A stretch of 64,000 nt of DNA from Pseudomonas brassicacearum (GCF_003732265.1 NZ_MOBK01000001.1:1-64000); one strand, 5' to 3'; shown: positions 54,994 through 64,000, counted from the first letter of the stretch. Program-made: numbers and translations. The notes: generated from the sequence alone by a model not told the origin.

Positions 54994-56466
54994 TCAGGCC
55001 AATACCCGCTCCAGCGTCCGCGTCACACCCACCTCCCGCAAGCTGTTACAGCACCACTCGAACGCCGCGACAAACCCGGCCGAATGCGGGATCGCCGTGC
55101 CAAAAATCTCCTCGACCGCCAGCAACCGCTGGGTAATCAACACATCATCCGCCACCAATCCCTGACAAAACGCCGCCCGTGGGTCCGGAATGGAATACGT
55201 ATCACCGTTCTCATCCACCCCCTTCAAATACAGCGCCCACGCCGCCACCACCAGCGCCGCACGTTTGGTCTCGCGACCGTCGGCAATCAAGCGGTTGATC
55301 GTCGGAATGGTGAACTTGGGAAACTTCGACGAACCGTCCGAGCACACCCGCTCCAATTGATCGGCAATCGCCTGATTGGAGAAGCGTTCAACCAGTGTGT
55401 TTTTGTAGTCGGTCAGGTCAATCCCCGGCACCGGCGACAGTTGCGGGGTCACGTCCAGGTCCATGTAAGCCCGCATGTAGCGCACGAACAGCGGGTCGTT
55501 CATGGTTTCGTGAACGAAGCGATATCCCTTCAAGAATCCGAGATACGTCAGCGCCAGATGGCTGCCATTGAGCAGCTTGATCTTCATTTCTTCATAAGGC
55601 GTGACGTCATCCGTGAATTGCACACCGACCTTTTCCCAAGCAGGGCGACCGTTGACGAATTTGTCTTCCAGCACCCATTGCACAAACGGTTCGCAAACCA
55701 CCGGCCAGGCATCGTCAACCGCGTGTTTGTCGGCCAGTTGCAGACGATGTTCGGTGCTGGTCATCGGCGTGATGCGGTCGACCATGGCGTTGGGGAAGCT
55801 GACGTTGCGGTCGATCCAGTCGCACAGATCGGCATCGCGCAACGCGGCGAAGGCCAATAGCGCCTTGCGGGTCACCGCGCCGTTGTGCGGCAGGTTATCG
55901 CAGGACATCAAGGTGAACGCCGGGGTGCCGGCAGCGCGCCGTTTGGCCAGCGCGGCGCAGAGGAAACCGAACACGGTTCTCGGTGCATTCGGGTGCGCCA
56001 GATCGTGCTGGATTTGCGGCAAGTGCGCCATGAACTCGCCGTTGCTGTCATCGATGCAGTAACCGCCCTCGGTGATGGTCAGCGAGACGATGCGGATCTC
56101 GGAGCTGGCGAGTTTGTCGATCAGCGCGGCCGCGCCGTCTTCCGCCAGCAGCATGTCGCGAATGGCACCGATGACTCGGACTTCGGTGTCATCGGTGTCG
56201 CCGAGCTCGAACAGGGTGAACAGGTAGTCCTGCTCTTTGAGATCTTCCCGGGCGCGGCGGTCTTCGGCGCGCAGGCCGACCCCGCAAATCGCCCAGTCCA
56301 GGCCTTCGCCAGTGTTCATCAACGCGTCGGTGTAATACGCCTGATGGGCGCGGTGAAAACCACCGACGCCAATGTGCGCGATGCCTTGGCGCGTATCGCT
56401 CAGGGCGTAGGCGGGCAGGACCACCTCGGGATTGAGGTGGTGGAGATTCTGTTTATTGAGTTTCAT
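54994..56466 (-). CDS. mtlD: Mannitol 2-dehydrogenase MtlD (polyol-specific long-chain DH)
   Basis: A 490-residue NAD-dependent dehydrogenase of the polyol-specific long-chain family (P. fluorescens M2DH has about 493 residues). It oxidises mannitol to fructose and arabitol to xylulose. The N-terminal nucleotide-binding motif is 'IAHIGVGGFHRAHQAYY' and the catalytic Lys/Asn/His motif is 'KIKLLNGSHLALTYLG'. The ATG at 56466 is used; a GTG one codon earlier is in frame. It lies 16 bp after mtlK. Confidence 0.94.
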   Translation of the reverse strand: MKLNKQNLHHLNPEVVLPAYALSDTRQGIAHIGVGGFHRAHQAYYTDALMNTGEGLDWAICGVGLRAEDRRAREDLKEQDYLFTLFELGDTDDTEVRVIGAIRDMLLAEDGAAALIDKLASSEIRIVSLTITEGGYCIDDSNGEFMAHLPQIQHDLAHPNAPRTVFGFLCAALAKRRAAGTPAFTLMSCDNLPHNGAVTRKALLAFAALRDADLCDWIDRNVSFPNAMVDRITPMTSTEHRLQLADKHAVDDAWPVVCEPFVQWVLEDKFVNGRPAWEKVGVQFTDDVTPYEEMKIKLLNGSHLALTYLGFLKGYRFVHETMNDPLFVRYMRAYMDLDVTPQLSPVPGIDLTDYKNTLVERFSNQAIADQLERVCSDGSSKFPKFTIPTINRLIADGRETKRAALVVAAWALYLKGVDENGDTYSIPDPRAAFCQGLVADDVLITQRLLAVEEIFGTAIPHSAGFVAAFEWCCNSLREVGVTRTLERVLA

Positions 56467-56481
56467 CACATAGTCTCGATA

Positions 56482-57585
56482 TCAGGCCGCAGCGCGCAAC
56501 GGACGGGTCAACGCCACGCCGTCGGCATCGAATAAATGGCAGTGTTCCGCGTCCAGGTGCAGGCTCAGCGTCTCGCCATAACGGCTGGCAAGGTCGCCAC
56601 GAACACGCATGGTCAGCGCTTCGCCGGAGGAGGTCACGACGTGGCAGAAGGTGTCGCTGCCCAGGCGTTCGCTGACATCGGCGGTGACCTGCAATGTGCA
56701 GTCGCCGGGTTGTGCCAGTTCCAGGTGCTCCGGACGAATGCCCAAGGTCACTGCGCCACCGAGGCTCAGGTTGGCGCCGGTCAACGGCAAGGTGATGCGA
56801 GCACCGGCGTCGAGCAGCACTTCACAGCTTTGGCTGTCGATGCGAGTGACGTTGCCCTTGAGGAAGCCCATTTTCGGCGTGCCCAGGAAGCCGGCGACAA
56901 ACAGGTTGGCCGGTTGGTGATACAGGTCCAGCGGCGAGCCGACCTGTTCGATTTTGCCGCCGTTGAGCACCACCACTTTGTCAGCCATGGTCATGGCTTC
57001 GACCTGATCGTGGGTCACGTAAATCATCGTCGCTTTAAGCTCTTTGTGCAGTCGCAGCAGTTCAAGGCGCATCTGCACCCGCAGGGCGGCGTCGAGGTTG
57101 GACAGCGGTTCGTCAAACAGGAAGATTTTCGGGTTGCGCACAATCGCCCGGCCGATGGCCACGCGCTGACGCTGGCCGCCAGACAGTTGTTTCGGTTTGC
57201 GCTCCAGCATCGGCCCCAGTTCAAGGATGCGCGCCGCTTCGCCGACTTTCTTCTCGACTTCCGCTTTCGGCACGCCCGCCAGATCGAGGGCGAACGACAT
57301 GTTCTTTTTCACGGTCATGTGCGGGTACAGGGCGTAGGTCTGGAACACCATCGCCAGGTCGCGCTTGGCCGGGCTGACTTCGGTGATGTCGCGGCCATCG
57401 AGCTCGATGGTGCCGCCGCTGACTTCTTCCAGTCCGGCGATCAGGCGCAGCAGGGTGGATTTGCCGCACCCCGACGGGCCGACGAACACCACGAATTCCT
57501 TGTCGTTCACTTCCAGGTCGATACCTTTGATGATGGAAAAGCCTTCGAAGCCTTTTTGCAGATTCTTGATTTTCAGGTTGGCCAT
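56482..57585 (-). CDS. mtlK: MtlK, polyol ABC transporter ATPase
   Basis: A 367-residue MalK-type ATPase. Walker A 'GPSGCGKST' is at residues 36-44, the signature 'LSGGQ' at 134-138 and 'FLFDEP' near 155-160. The C-terminal 130 residues are a regulatory TOBE/MalK-like domain. It powers uptake through MtlF/MtlG. Confidence 0.94.
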   Translation of the reverse strand: MANLKIKNLQKGFEGFSIIKGIDLEVNDKEFVVFVGPSGCGKSTLLRLIAGLEEVSGGTIELDGRDITEVSPAKRDLAMVFQTYALYPHMTVKKNMSFALDLAGVPKAEVEKKVGEAARILELGPMLERKPKQLSGGQRQRVAIGRAIVRNPKIFLFDEPLSNLDAALRVQMRLELLRLHKELKATMIYVTHDQVEAMTMADKVVVLNGGKIEQVGSPLDLYHQPANLFVAGFLGTPKMGFLKGNVTRIDSQSCEVLLDAGARITLPLTGANLSLGGAVTLGIRPEHLELAQPGDCTLQVTADVSERLGSDTFCHVVTSSGEALTMRVRGDLASRYGETLSLHLDAEHCHLFDADGVALTRPLRAAA

Positions 57586-57618
57586 GGTGGCGCTCCTTTT
57601 ATGCTTATTCTTTGAGGG

Positions 57619-58449
57619 CTATTTCACGGCGCCAAACGACAGGCCGCGGACCAATTGTTTCTGGCTGATCCAGCCGAAGATCAGGATCGGCGCGCAGGCC
57701 AGCGTCGACACCGCCGACAACTTGGCCCAGAACAAGCCTTCAGGGCTTGAGTAGGAGGCAATCAATGCGGTCAGCGGTGCGGCTTTGGATGAGGTCAGGT
57801 TCAAGGACCAGAACGCCTCGTTCCAGCACAGGATCAGCGACAGCAAAACGGTGGAAGCCAAGCCTCCCTTGGCGATCGGCAACAGTACCCGGACCATTTC
57901 CTGCCACAGCGTGGCACCGTCGAGGCGCGCGGCTTCGAGGATGTCTTTGGGGATGTCTTTGAAGTAGGTGTAAATCATCCAGACCACAATCGGCAGGTTG
58001 ATCAGCGTGTAGATCACGATCAGCGCGATGCGCGTGTCGAGCAGGCCAAAGGTCTTGGCCAGCAGGTAGATCGGCATCAACACGCCCACTGGCGGCAGCA
58101 TCTTGGTGGAGAGCATCCACAGCAGCGTGCCTTTGGTGCGTTGGGTTTCGTAGAACGCCATGGAGTAGGCCGCCGGCACGGCGATCAGCAGGCACAACGC
58201 CGTGGCGCTGAAGGAAATCACCACCGAGTTCCAGGCGAAGCTGAAGTAATCGCTGCGCTCGTTGATGTGCAGGTAGTTCTCCAGCGTTGGCGTGAAGATG
58301 AACTGCGGTGGCGTGGCGAAGGCGTCGATTTCGGTTTTAAAACTGGTCAGCACCATCCAGAAAATCGGGAAGAAAATCAGGATGGCGATGGCCCAGGCCA
58401 GCGTGCCGAGCAACAGGCTTTGCAGGCGACGGGATTGTTGAAGGGTCAT
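57619..58449 (-). CDS. mtlG: MtlG, polyol ABC transporter permease
   Basis: A 276-residue inner-membrane permease with six predicted helices and the EAA loop 'EAARLDGATLWQEMVRVLLPIAKGG' that docks on MtlK. It pairs with MtlF, whose gene ends 10 bp upstream. Confidence 0.94.
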   Translation of the reverse strand: MTLQQSRRLQSLLLGTLAWAIAILIFFPIFWMVLTSFKTEIDAFATPPQFIFTPTLENYLHINERSDYFSFAWNSVVISFSATALCLLIAVPAAYSMAFYETQRTKGTLLWMLSTKMLPPVGVLMPIYLLAKTFGLLDTRIALIVIYTLINLPIVVWMIYTYFKDIPKDILEAARLDGATLWQEMVRVLLPIAKGGLASTVLLSLILCWNEAFWSLNLTSSKAAPLTALIASYSSPEGLFWAKLSAVSTLACAPILIFGWISQKQLVRGLSFGAVK

Positions 58450-58459
58450 GGCGCAGGCC

Positions 58460-59386
58460 TCAGGCTTTGTCTGTCAGGTTTTTGCCGATCATGCGCACCA
58501 GCACGATGGCCGCGATGTTGGCAATCACCACCGCGATCAAGCCACCGGCAGATGCCATGCCGACGTCGAACTGCACCAGCGCCTGGTTGTAGATCAGGTA
58601 GGCGAGGTTGGTCGAGGCGTAGCCGGGGCCGCCGTTGGTGGTGGTGAAGATTTCGGCGAACACCGAGAGCAGGAAGATGGTTTCGATCATCACCACCACC
58701 GCAATTGGCCGCGCCAGGTGCGGCAGGGTCAGGTGCCAGAAGATGGCGACAGGCCCGGCGCCGTCGAGGCGTGCGGCTTCCTTCTGTTCCTGGTCGAGGG
58801 ACTGCATGGCGGTCATCAGGATCAGGATCGCGAACGGCAGCCATTGCCAGGACACAATGATGATGATCGACAACAGCGGGTAGTGCGCCAGCCAGTCCAC
58901 CGGTTGCGCGCCGAACAGTTTCCAGACGTAGGCGAGAATCCCTGACACCGGATGGAAAATCAGGTTCTTCCAGATCAACGCACCGACGGTGGGCATGATG
59001 AAGAACGGCGAGATCAACATGACCCGGACGATGCCGCGCCCCATGAATTCACTGGCTTCTAGCAGCGCACTGATCAGCACGCCGAACACCACGCTGATCA
59101 GCAGCACGCTGCCCACCAGCAACAAGGTGTTGGTCGCACCAGGGAGGAAACCGGAATCGGTCAGGAAGTAGGTAAAGTTCTCCAGCCCGACGAACTCGTT
59201 TTCACCCGGATTGAGCAGGTTGTAGCGAATGGTCGAGAAGTAGACGGTCATGCCCAGCGGCACGATCATCCACAGCAGCAACAGTGCCACCGAAGGACTG
59301 ACCAGAAACCAGCCGGGGTTGGCCAACCGGCTTTTGCGCACCGGTTGGGGAATGTCCATGTGAGCGTTGGCAGTTGAAATATTCAT
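58460..59386 (-). CDS. mtlF: MtlF, polyol ABC transporter permease
   Basis: A 308-residue MalF-type permease with six predicted helices and the EAA motif 'EAARLDGAGPVAIFWHLTLPHLA'. The ATG at 59386 is preferred; longer in-frame ORF (to 59584) is REPIN-derived, and no strong RBS is seen. A REPIN separates it from mtlE, so mtlF and the later genes are probably expressed below mtlE. Confidence 0.9.
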   Translation of the reverse strand: MNISTANAHMDIPQPVRKSRLANPGWFLVSPSVALLLLWMIVPLGMTVYFSTIRYNLLNPGENEFVGLENFTYFLTDSGFLPGATNTLLLVGSVLLISVVFGVLISALLEASEFMGRGIVRVMLISPFFIMPTVGALIWKNLIFHPVSGILAYVWKLFGAQPVDWLAHYPLLSIIIIVSWQWLPFAILILMTAMQSLDQEQKEAARLDGAGPVAIFWHLTLPHLARPIAVVVMIETIFLLSVFAEIFTTTNGGPGYASTNLAYLIYNQALVQFDVGMASAGGLIAVVIANIAAIVLVRMIGKNLTDKA

Positions 59387-59423
59387 GGCATTAAACCGAT
59401 TAGGAACAGACAGACGAAGATCG

Positions 59424-59521
59424 AAATGTGGGAGCGGGTTTGCTCGCGAAAGCGGTGTTCTGGTCGCTGAAGAAGCATCGGATGTACCGGCTTCTTCGCG
59501 AGCAAGCCCGCTCCCACATTT
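59424..59521. repeat. REPIN between mtlE and mtlF (head-first orientation)
   Basis: 27-bp arms 59424-59450 and 59495-59521 are reverse complements with one mismatch and a 44-bp spacer. A further lone REP-like unit (GTAGGAGCGAGGCTTGCCCG) is at about 59537-59557. Placement after the binding-protein gene is like the REP element after E. coli malE. Confidence 0.92.
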
Positions 59522-59595
59522 GATTGCGTTAAACCTGTAGGAGCGAGGCTTGCCCGCGATGGGGGCAACCCGGTGTCCCGACAATCAGGACATGG

Positions 59596-60906
59596 TTACT
59601 TGGGATAACCGGCGCGCTTCATCTCGCGTTCGGTGGTTTGCTGGGCCGCGGTCAGCGCTTGATCGACCGTGGTTTGCCCAATCAGCGCCGCCGAGAACGA
59701 CTTGCCCACCTGGGTGCCAATGCCCTGGAACTCAGGAATGGTCACCAACTGAATGCCGATGTAAGGCACGGGCTTGAGCGTCGGTTTGCTTGGGTCTGCC
59801 GCTTTGAGCGATTCCAGCGTGACCTTGGCGAACGGCGCGGCATTCATGTAGGCCTCGCTGTAGGTGGAGGCGCGAGTGCCAGGCGGCACGTTGGCGATGC
59901 CGTCTTTTTCCGCGACCAGCGCGCCGTATTCCTTGGATGTGGCCCAGGCACTGAAGGTTTTAGCGGCGTCCTTGGCCTTGGAACTGGTCGGGATCGCCAG
60001 CGCCCAGGAATAGAGCCACGCCGAACCCTTGTCGGTGGTTTCGTGCGGGGCGTAGGTGAAGCCAACGTGGTCGGCCACTTTGCTTTGGGTTTTGTCGGTA
60101 ACGAAAGAACCGGCGACGCTGGCATCGACCCAGATCGCGCACTTGCCGCTGTTGAACAGCGCCAGGTTTTCGTTGAAACCGTTGCTGGAAGCGCCCGGCG
60201 GACCGGATTGCTTCATGGTCTCGACATAGAAGTTCAAGGCGTTTTTCCACTCTGGACCGGTGAATTCCGGCTGCCACTTCTCATCAAACCAGCGCGCGCC
60301 ATAGGCGTTGGCGACGGTGGTGATCAGTGCCATGTTCTCGCCCCAGCCGGCCTTGCCGCGCAGGCAGATACCGTACTGTTCTTTATCCTTGTTCGTGAGT
60401 TTGCTGGCGAATTCGCCGATCTGGGTCCAGGTCGGGCGCTCGGGCATGGTCAGCCCGGCCTCTTTGAACAGGTCGGTGCGGTAATAGGTGATCGAGCTTT
60501 CGGCGTAGAACGGCAAGGCGTACAGGGAACCCTTGACTGAAAGGCCCTCACGCACCGACGGGAAGACGTCGTCGAGGGCGTAAGACGCTGGCAAATCCTT
60601 CATTGGCTCCAGCCAGCCCTTGGCGCCCCAGAGTGCGGCTTCGTACATGCCGATGGTCAACACATCGAACTGTCCGCCCTGAGTGGCGATGTCAGTGGTG
60701 AGGCGTTGGCGCAGCACGTTTTCTTCCAGCACCACCCAATTGAGCTTGATGTCCGGGTGCTCGGCCTCGAAGGTTTTCGAGAGCTTTTGCATACGGATCA
60801 TGTCGCTGTTGTTGACGGTGGCGATGGTCAGGGTCTGGGCGCCGAGACTGACGCTGCTGAGGGTCATGCAGGTGAGAGCAAGCAGAGCTTTGACAGAAGG
60901 TTGCAT
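59596..60906 (-). CDS. mtlE: MtlE, polyol-binding periplasmic protein
   Basis: A 436-residue solute-binding protein of the ABC sugar family with a signal peptide ending near 'VSLGA'. It binds mannitol, glucitol and arabitol in P. fluorescens. It is the first operon gene. AAAAGGAG lies 7 nt upstream of the ATG, a strong site fitting the need for excess binding protein. A REPIN follows the stop. Confidence 0.94.
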   Translation of the reverse strand: MQPSVKALLALTCMTLSSVSLGAQTLTIATVNNSDMIRMQKLSKTFEAEHPDIKLNWVVLEENVLRQRLTTDIATQGGQFDVLTIGMYEAALWGAKGWLEPMKDLPASYALDDVFPSVREGLSVKGSLYALPFYAESSITYYRTDLFKEAGLTMPERPTWTQIGEFASKLTNKDKEQYGICLRGKAGWGENMALITTVANAYGARWFDEKWQPEFTGPEWKNALNFYVETMKQSGPPGASSNGFNENLALFNSGKCAIWVDASVAGSFVTDKTQSKVADHVGFTYAPHETTDKGSAWLYSWALAIPTSSKAKDAAKTFSAWATSKEYGALVAEKDGIANVPPGTRASTYSEAYMNAAPFAKVTLESLKAADPSKPTLKPVPYIGIQLVTIPEFQGIGTQVGKSFSAALIGQTTVDQALTAAQQTTEREMKRAGYPK

Positions 60907-60948
60907 CGTGCACTCCTTTTCTGCGACCCAAGGGTTACAGAAGGACAG

Positions 60949-61057
60949 TTATTGTTTTTGTGTCTTCCTGCGGCAGGAAGAATGTGCACTGATTACAGCC
61001 CTCAATTGATGGTGTGACAAATCATCCATCGCACTTGGATCGATACTATTTTGCACT
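60949..61057 (-). promoter_or_regulatory. mtlE promoter region: candidate MtlR half-sites and Crc/Hfq site
   Basis: On the plus strand GCACT occurs at 60986, 61031 and 61053. The last two are 22 bp apart and the first is 45 bp from the second, close to whole helical turns, as for AraC-type direct repeats. A palindrome CTTCCTGC-G-GCAGGAAG is at 60964-60980. Minus-strand AACAATAA (60956-60949) fits the AANAANAA motif of Hfq/Crc catabolite repression, about 43 nt before mtlE. These are pattern-based guesses. Confidence 0.45.
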
Positions 61058-61153
61058 GGGCTTTAAAGCAGTAGACGTTGGGAAGGGCTTTTCAGCGCGC
61101 AGGCGCTATCGATTCCGTACAGGTTTCAGGCTGCAATACAGCCCCCTGTGGGA

Positions 61154-62059
61154 TTAACCGAGATTTTGCTCAGTAAGACGCTGCACCGCCAGCCGCCGAT
61201 AGTGCGACGGTGTCATGCCCTTGAGTTGCTGAAAACGCCGGTTGAAGTTGGAAATATTGTTGAAGCCCGACTCGAAACACACGTCGGTCACCGGTTTGTC
61301 GCCATCGGCCAGCAACTCACAGGATTTGCTGATGCGCAGACGATTGACGAACTCGATGAAGCAGCGCCCGGTGGCCTGCTTGAAGACGCGACTGAAGTAG
61401 GTCGGCTTCATGCCCAAATGCTCGGCGACTTCCTCGAGCGACAGCTCCCGGGCGTAGTGGGCGAAGATGTAGTCCACGGCCCGGTTGGTGCGATCGATAT
61501 TGTGCTCATCGGCCAATTGCGGCGTCGTTGCACCAGACAGCAATTGAAAATCGTCGGAGGCCGCCAGCAGTTCCAGCAGAATGAAAAAGTGTCCCAGGCG
61601 GGTGACCCCTTTGGTGTCGGCAATGCGCTGCATCAGCGTCATGGCCTGGCGGATGGTGCGCTTGCAACGAAACTCGATGCCGTACTGTGCGCGCTCCAGC
61701 AGGGGTGAAAGGGTCTTGAGCTCGGCAAACACCTGATGGCCGCTTTCGAACAATTCGTCGGTGAAGTTGACCAGCATGTCGCGCTTGGGCACCACTTCGT
61801 CTTCCTCGACCTGGCTGATCCAGTTATGCGGAAGGTTGGGGCCAGTAAGGAACAACGTCTCCGGATAGAAGTTGCCGATGTAGTCGCCAATGAACACTTT
61901 GCCGGAGCTGGCGACAATCAGGTGCAGCTCGTATTCCTTATGAAAATGCCAGCGCACCAAAGGGCAGGGGAACCCGTGCTGACGGTAAATGATGGACAAC
62001 CCATTATGGTCATCCATCAGTTCATAGGAGGGGTCTGTCACGCGGGCTGTTCGGGTCAT
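61154..62059 (-). CDS. mtlR: MtlR, AraC-family activator of the polyol operon
   Basis: A 301-residue AraC/XylS regulator. An N-terminal cupin-type sensor ('RWHFHKEYELHLIVASSGK') is followed by two HTH motifs, ending 'FESGFNNISNFNRRFQQLKGMTPSHYRR'. It sits immediately upstream of mtlE on the same strand with about 250 bp between, which contains the operon promoter. It activates mtlE in response to mannitol, glucitol or arabitol. Confidence 0.93.
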   Translation of the reverse strand: MTRTARVTDPSYELMDDHNGLSIIYRQHGFPCPLVRWHFHKEYELHLIVASSGKVFIGDYIGNFYPETLFLTGPNLPHNWISQVEEDEVVPKRDMLVNFTDELFESGHQVFAELKTLSPLLERAQYGIEFRCKRTIRQAMTLMQRIADTKGVTRLGHFFILLELLAASDDFQLLSGATTPQLADEHNIDRTNRAVDYIFAHYARELSLEEVAEHLGMKPTYFSRVFKQATGRCFIEFVNRLRISKSCELLADGDKPVTDVCFESGFNNISNFNRRFQQLKGMTPSHYRRLAVQRLTEQNLG

Positions 62060-62138
62060 GTCGGGGCGCTTTTCTTGTTATCGCTGCCGGATCATGCCCC
62101 TTTTGGCACCCGAGATGCCAGCCTGCAACGACTTTCGC

Positions 62139-63020
62139 CTATGCCGGCTCATGCAACCGGTGTCCGTAAACCGCCTTCATACTGGTTGCACTCCAGCAAT
62201 AGCGGACAATGTCCGCCTCATCAAAGAAGTCGGTGCTGATGATGCTGCATCGGGTTACCCAATCGCGAGAGCTGTGGAACCAGTCGTTGATTTGGTTTTT
62301 TAAGTGTTGCGGGCCACCCAGCAGCGAATAGCAGGTCGCTGGTAACGACCAGAGGAAAGTCTCGTAAGGCGCTCCCGCGAGGGTGGTCTCAATGTGTGAT
62401 TTCAGATCGCTGGAATCGGTGAATGCGTTGCCGTTCCACTTATGAGGAATCTGCGGCCAGAAATACTCATCGTCCAGTCCGGGTTTCGCCTGCGCCGCCA
62501 GGACGATACGGCGCTGCGAACTGGCACGCTTGAGCTGTTCCACGGTGCTGAATGCATCCGACCAGGGAATCAAGCGCGAACCCAGGCGACCCATCAGCAA
62601 ACCATTGAATTGCTGGTAGTCGAAAATCCTTGGCCCATCTCCCAATTGATGGAAATCGAGGACGATGAATTCGTCCGGATTCTGAGTCAGGAATGTCGTC
62701 ACCGCTTCGATCAGCTCATCAAGAATGCGGTGGGACTGAAAGCCGTTGTGATGAAAATAATAGACCGGTACTACCGGGCCGGCGGTACAGCCGAGCCGGA
62801 TATCGAATGCCCGTGCGCCGTTGGCCAGTTGCCAGGCAAATGAATCGTTCTGGCACGTCGTCCAATTGCCGACCACTACCTCGTAGTTGGGTGCCTTCTT
62901 GTCCATCCCGGCGTTGTGCGTGCCGGGCCAGACAATATCGGTCAGCTTCAACCGGCCGATGTCCAGTACGTTGCTCATCCATTTCTGTTTGTCGAGTGCG
63001 GTTGTTGTGTTGTGGGTCAT
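62139..63020 (-). CDS. PI-PLC X-domain protein
   Basis: A 293-residue protein with the phosphatidylinositol-specific phospholipase C X-domain: the catalytic His35 in 'WPGTHNAG', 'ARAFDIRLG' (Asp73, Arg75) and a second His at residue 90 or 91 in 'YYFHHNG'. AAGGAAA lies upstream of the ATG. There is no signal peptide, so it is cytosolic or secreted by a route that does not use one. Bacterial PI-PLC cleaves inositol phospholipids or GPI anchors. It lies after mtlR but is not obviously linked to it. Confidence 0.85.
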   Translation of the reverse strand: MTHNTTTALDKQKWMSNVLDIGRLKLTDIVWPGTHNAGMDKKAPNYEVVVGNWTTCQNDSFAWQLANGARAFDIRLGCTAGPVVPVYYFHHNGFQSHRILDELIEAVTTFLTQNPDEFIVLDFHQLGDGPRIFDYQQFNGLLMGRLGSRLIPWSDAFSTVEQLKRASSQRRIVLAAQAKPGLDDEYFWPQIPHKWNGNAFTDSSDLKSHIETTLAGAPYETFLWSLPATCYSLLGGPQHLKNQINDWFHSSRDWVTRCSIISTDFFDEADIVRYCWSATSMKAVYGHRLHEPA

Positions 63021-63219
63021 GACGTTTCCTTGTCGTTGATTCGCCCCATCCGTGGGGAGATTTCATGACCCAGCATAGAAGTGCCTTCCAGCATTGCCAG
63101 TCACGGAAACACTTGCACAAAAATAGCGGTTTGGTGGCACGGCAACCAAGGATTCCGCCGGCCGGTTTTTTTCAGGTTGCCAATTAAATGACTGACGAAA
63201 AATGATTATTGTGGGATTT

Positions 63220-64000
63220 TTACAGTGGGGTTTTATTCTTGGCTTCAATCCATTGAGCCATATACTGCGTACTTTTATGGTGGTGGTGACGCAGCATGCT
63301 GCCCGTGAAGTTATCTCTTCTAAGTTGCGTCAGGTTTTGCTGGCAGTACAACAATTTTTCGATCAATGCAGGGCCATGTTCAGACTGTTGATAACGATCG
63401 ACCAACAACGTCCGCCCCTGAGATTGGGCCTCTATCCAAAGTGTTTCATCCTTGTACAGTCGAACCGCGCTATCGGCGAACGCCTGAGCTGTTTGGGTCA
63501 CTGCGCCGGGCCACAGATGTTCGCCATGCATCGCTTCAGCACCGATTGGCGTCGTGACTGTAGGCGTGCCACACAACATCGCGTCGACGATCTTGCCTTT
63601 GATACCTGCACCGAATCGCAGCGGTGCCAGACACACCCGTGCCGCCGACATGACTTGCAAGGCATCTTCAGCCCAGTTCATGACATGAAAGCCCTGCGCC
63701 GGATTGTGCAAGGCCGTGGCCTTGGGCGGTGTGTAAGCGCCGTAGATATGCAACTGCGCCTTGGGCAATTGTTCGCGAATCAGTGGCCAGATAGCCGTTT
63801 TCATCCAGAGTACCGCGTCCCAGTTCGGCGCATGGCGAAAGTTGCCGATACTCAAAAAATGCGCCCGGTCTGCAAACGGCACCGGCGGCGCACTGGGCGG
63901 TTCAACCATCAGCGGGCACCAGTGCAACAGGTCGCGTGGCAGCTTGAACTGCTCGACCAGCAACTCGATTTCCACCTCGGAGATCATCAGGTTCAGGTCG
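63220..64000 (-). CDS. Glycosyltransferase (partial, N-terminus beyond window)
   Basis: The C-terminal 260 residues of a GT4/GT1-type glycosyltransferase; the reading frame continues through the window edge ('DLNLMISEVEIEL'). The nucleotide-sugar domain is visible: 'FLSIGNFRHAPNWDAVLWM', 'AARVCLAPLRFGAGIKGKIVDAM' and 'TPIGAEAM'. It probably belongs to a surface polysaccharide or glycosylation locus further right. The 199 bp to the PI-PLC gene (63021-63219) holds nothing I recognise. Confidence 0.85.
   Translation of the reverse strand, partial: DLNLMISEVEIELLVEQFKLPRDLLHWCPLMVEPPSAPPVPFADRAHFLSIGNFRHAPNWDAVLWMKTAIWPLIREQLPKAQLHIYGAYTPPKATALHNPAQGFHVMNWAEDALQVMSAARVCLAPLRFGAGIKGKIVDAMLCGTPTVTTPIGAEAMHGEHLWPGAVTQTAQAFADSAVRLYKDETLWIEAQSQGRTLLVDRYQQSEHGPALIEKLLYCQQNLTQLRRDNFTGSMLRHHHHKSTQYMAQWIEAKNKTPL

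Overview
The window reads as a GC-rich gammaproteobacterial chromosome, almost certainly a Pseudomonas of the P. fluorescens group. The main reasons are the complete mannitol operon in the P. fluorescens order (mtlE-F-G-K-D-Y-Z with mtlR), a complete fapABCDEF functional-amyloid operon, many Pseudomonas-only small families (DUF1652, DUF2790) and many REPIN-type palindromes built on GTGGGAGCGGGCTTGCTCGCGAA. No tRNA, rRNA, CRISPR array, transposase or prophage was seen.

Layout. 1-12.4 kb: aldo/keto reductase, a ZapE/AFG1-type ATPase, DinB-like and GNAT proteins, a TonB-dependent siderophore receptor behind a Fur-like palindrome, the LPS phosphoethanolamine transferase CptA, and a tightly overlapped gnd-zwf-HAD phosphatase operon. 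12.4-17.5 kb: NhaB antiporter, a delta-60 repeat protein and a sigma-54 activator. 17.5-22.6 kb: fapABCDEF on the minus strand, convergent with that activator, with a candidate sigma-54 promoter and an internal hairpin after fapC. 22.9-32 kb: PnuC plus a NadR-like kinase, a Cache-domain chemoreceptor, UppP, LysR/AzoR, a secreted alpha/beta hydrolase and an MFS transporter. 32-38 kb: the ABC-F protein YbiT, LpxO, Ku and a PQQ-type sugar dehydrogenase.

38-43.7 kb: a GNAT/C39-peptidase fusion stands divergent to a RimK-like ATP-grasp gene followed by a CorA-like transporter with GMS in place of GMN. This looks like a peptide- or amino-acid-ligating system of unknown product. Next comes a short-form threonine dehydratase preceded by an attenuation leader: a 21-codon leader peptide rich in Ile and Thr, a terminator, and a competing GGCGGG segment. 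Ecotin and small Pseudomonas families follow.

45.9-52.1 kb: an orphan type VI secretion module. A 1166-residue VgrG carries a C-terminal DUF2235 (Tle1-type) phospholipase-like domain. It is followed, with translational overlap, by four tandem DUF2931 paralogues that are candidate immunity proteins. Three of the four show lesions: loss of the lipobox Cys, a 3' frameshift and an in-frame amber codon.

52.4-62.1 kb: the mannitol/polyol operon under MtlR, with REPINs inside it. 62.1-64 kb: a PI-PLC X-domain protein and the C-terminal part of a glycosyltransferase that runs off the window.
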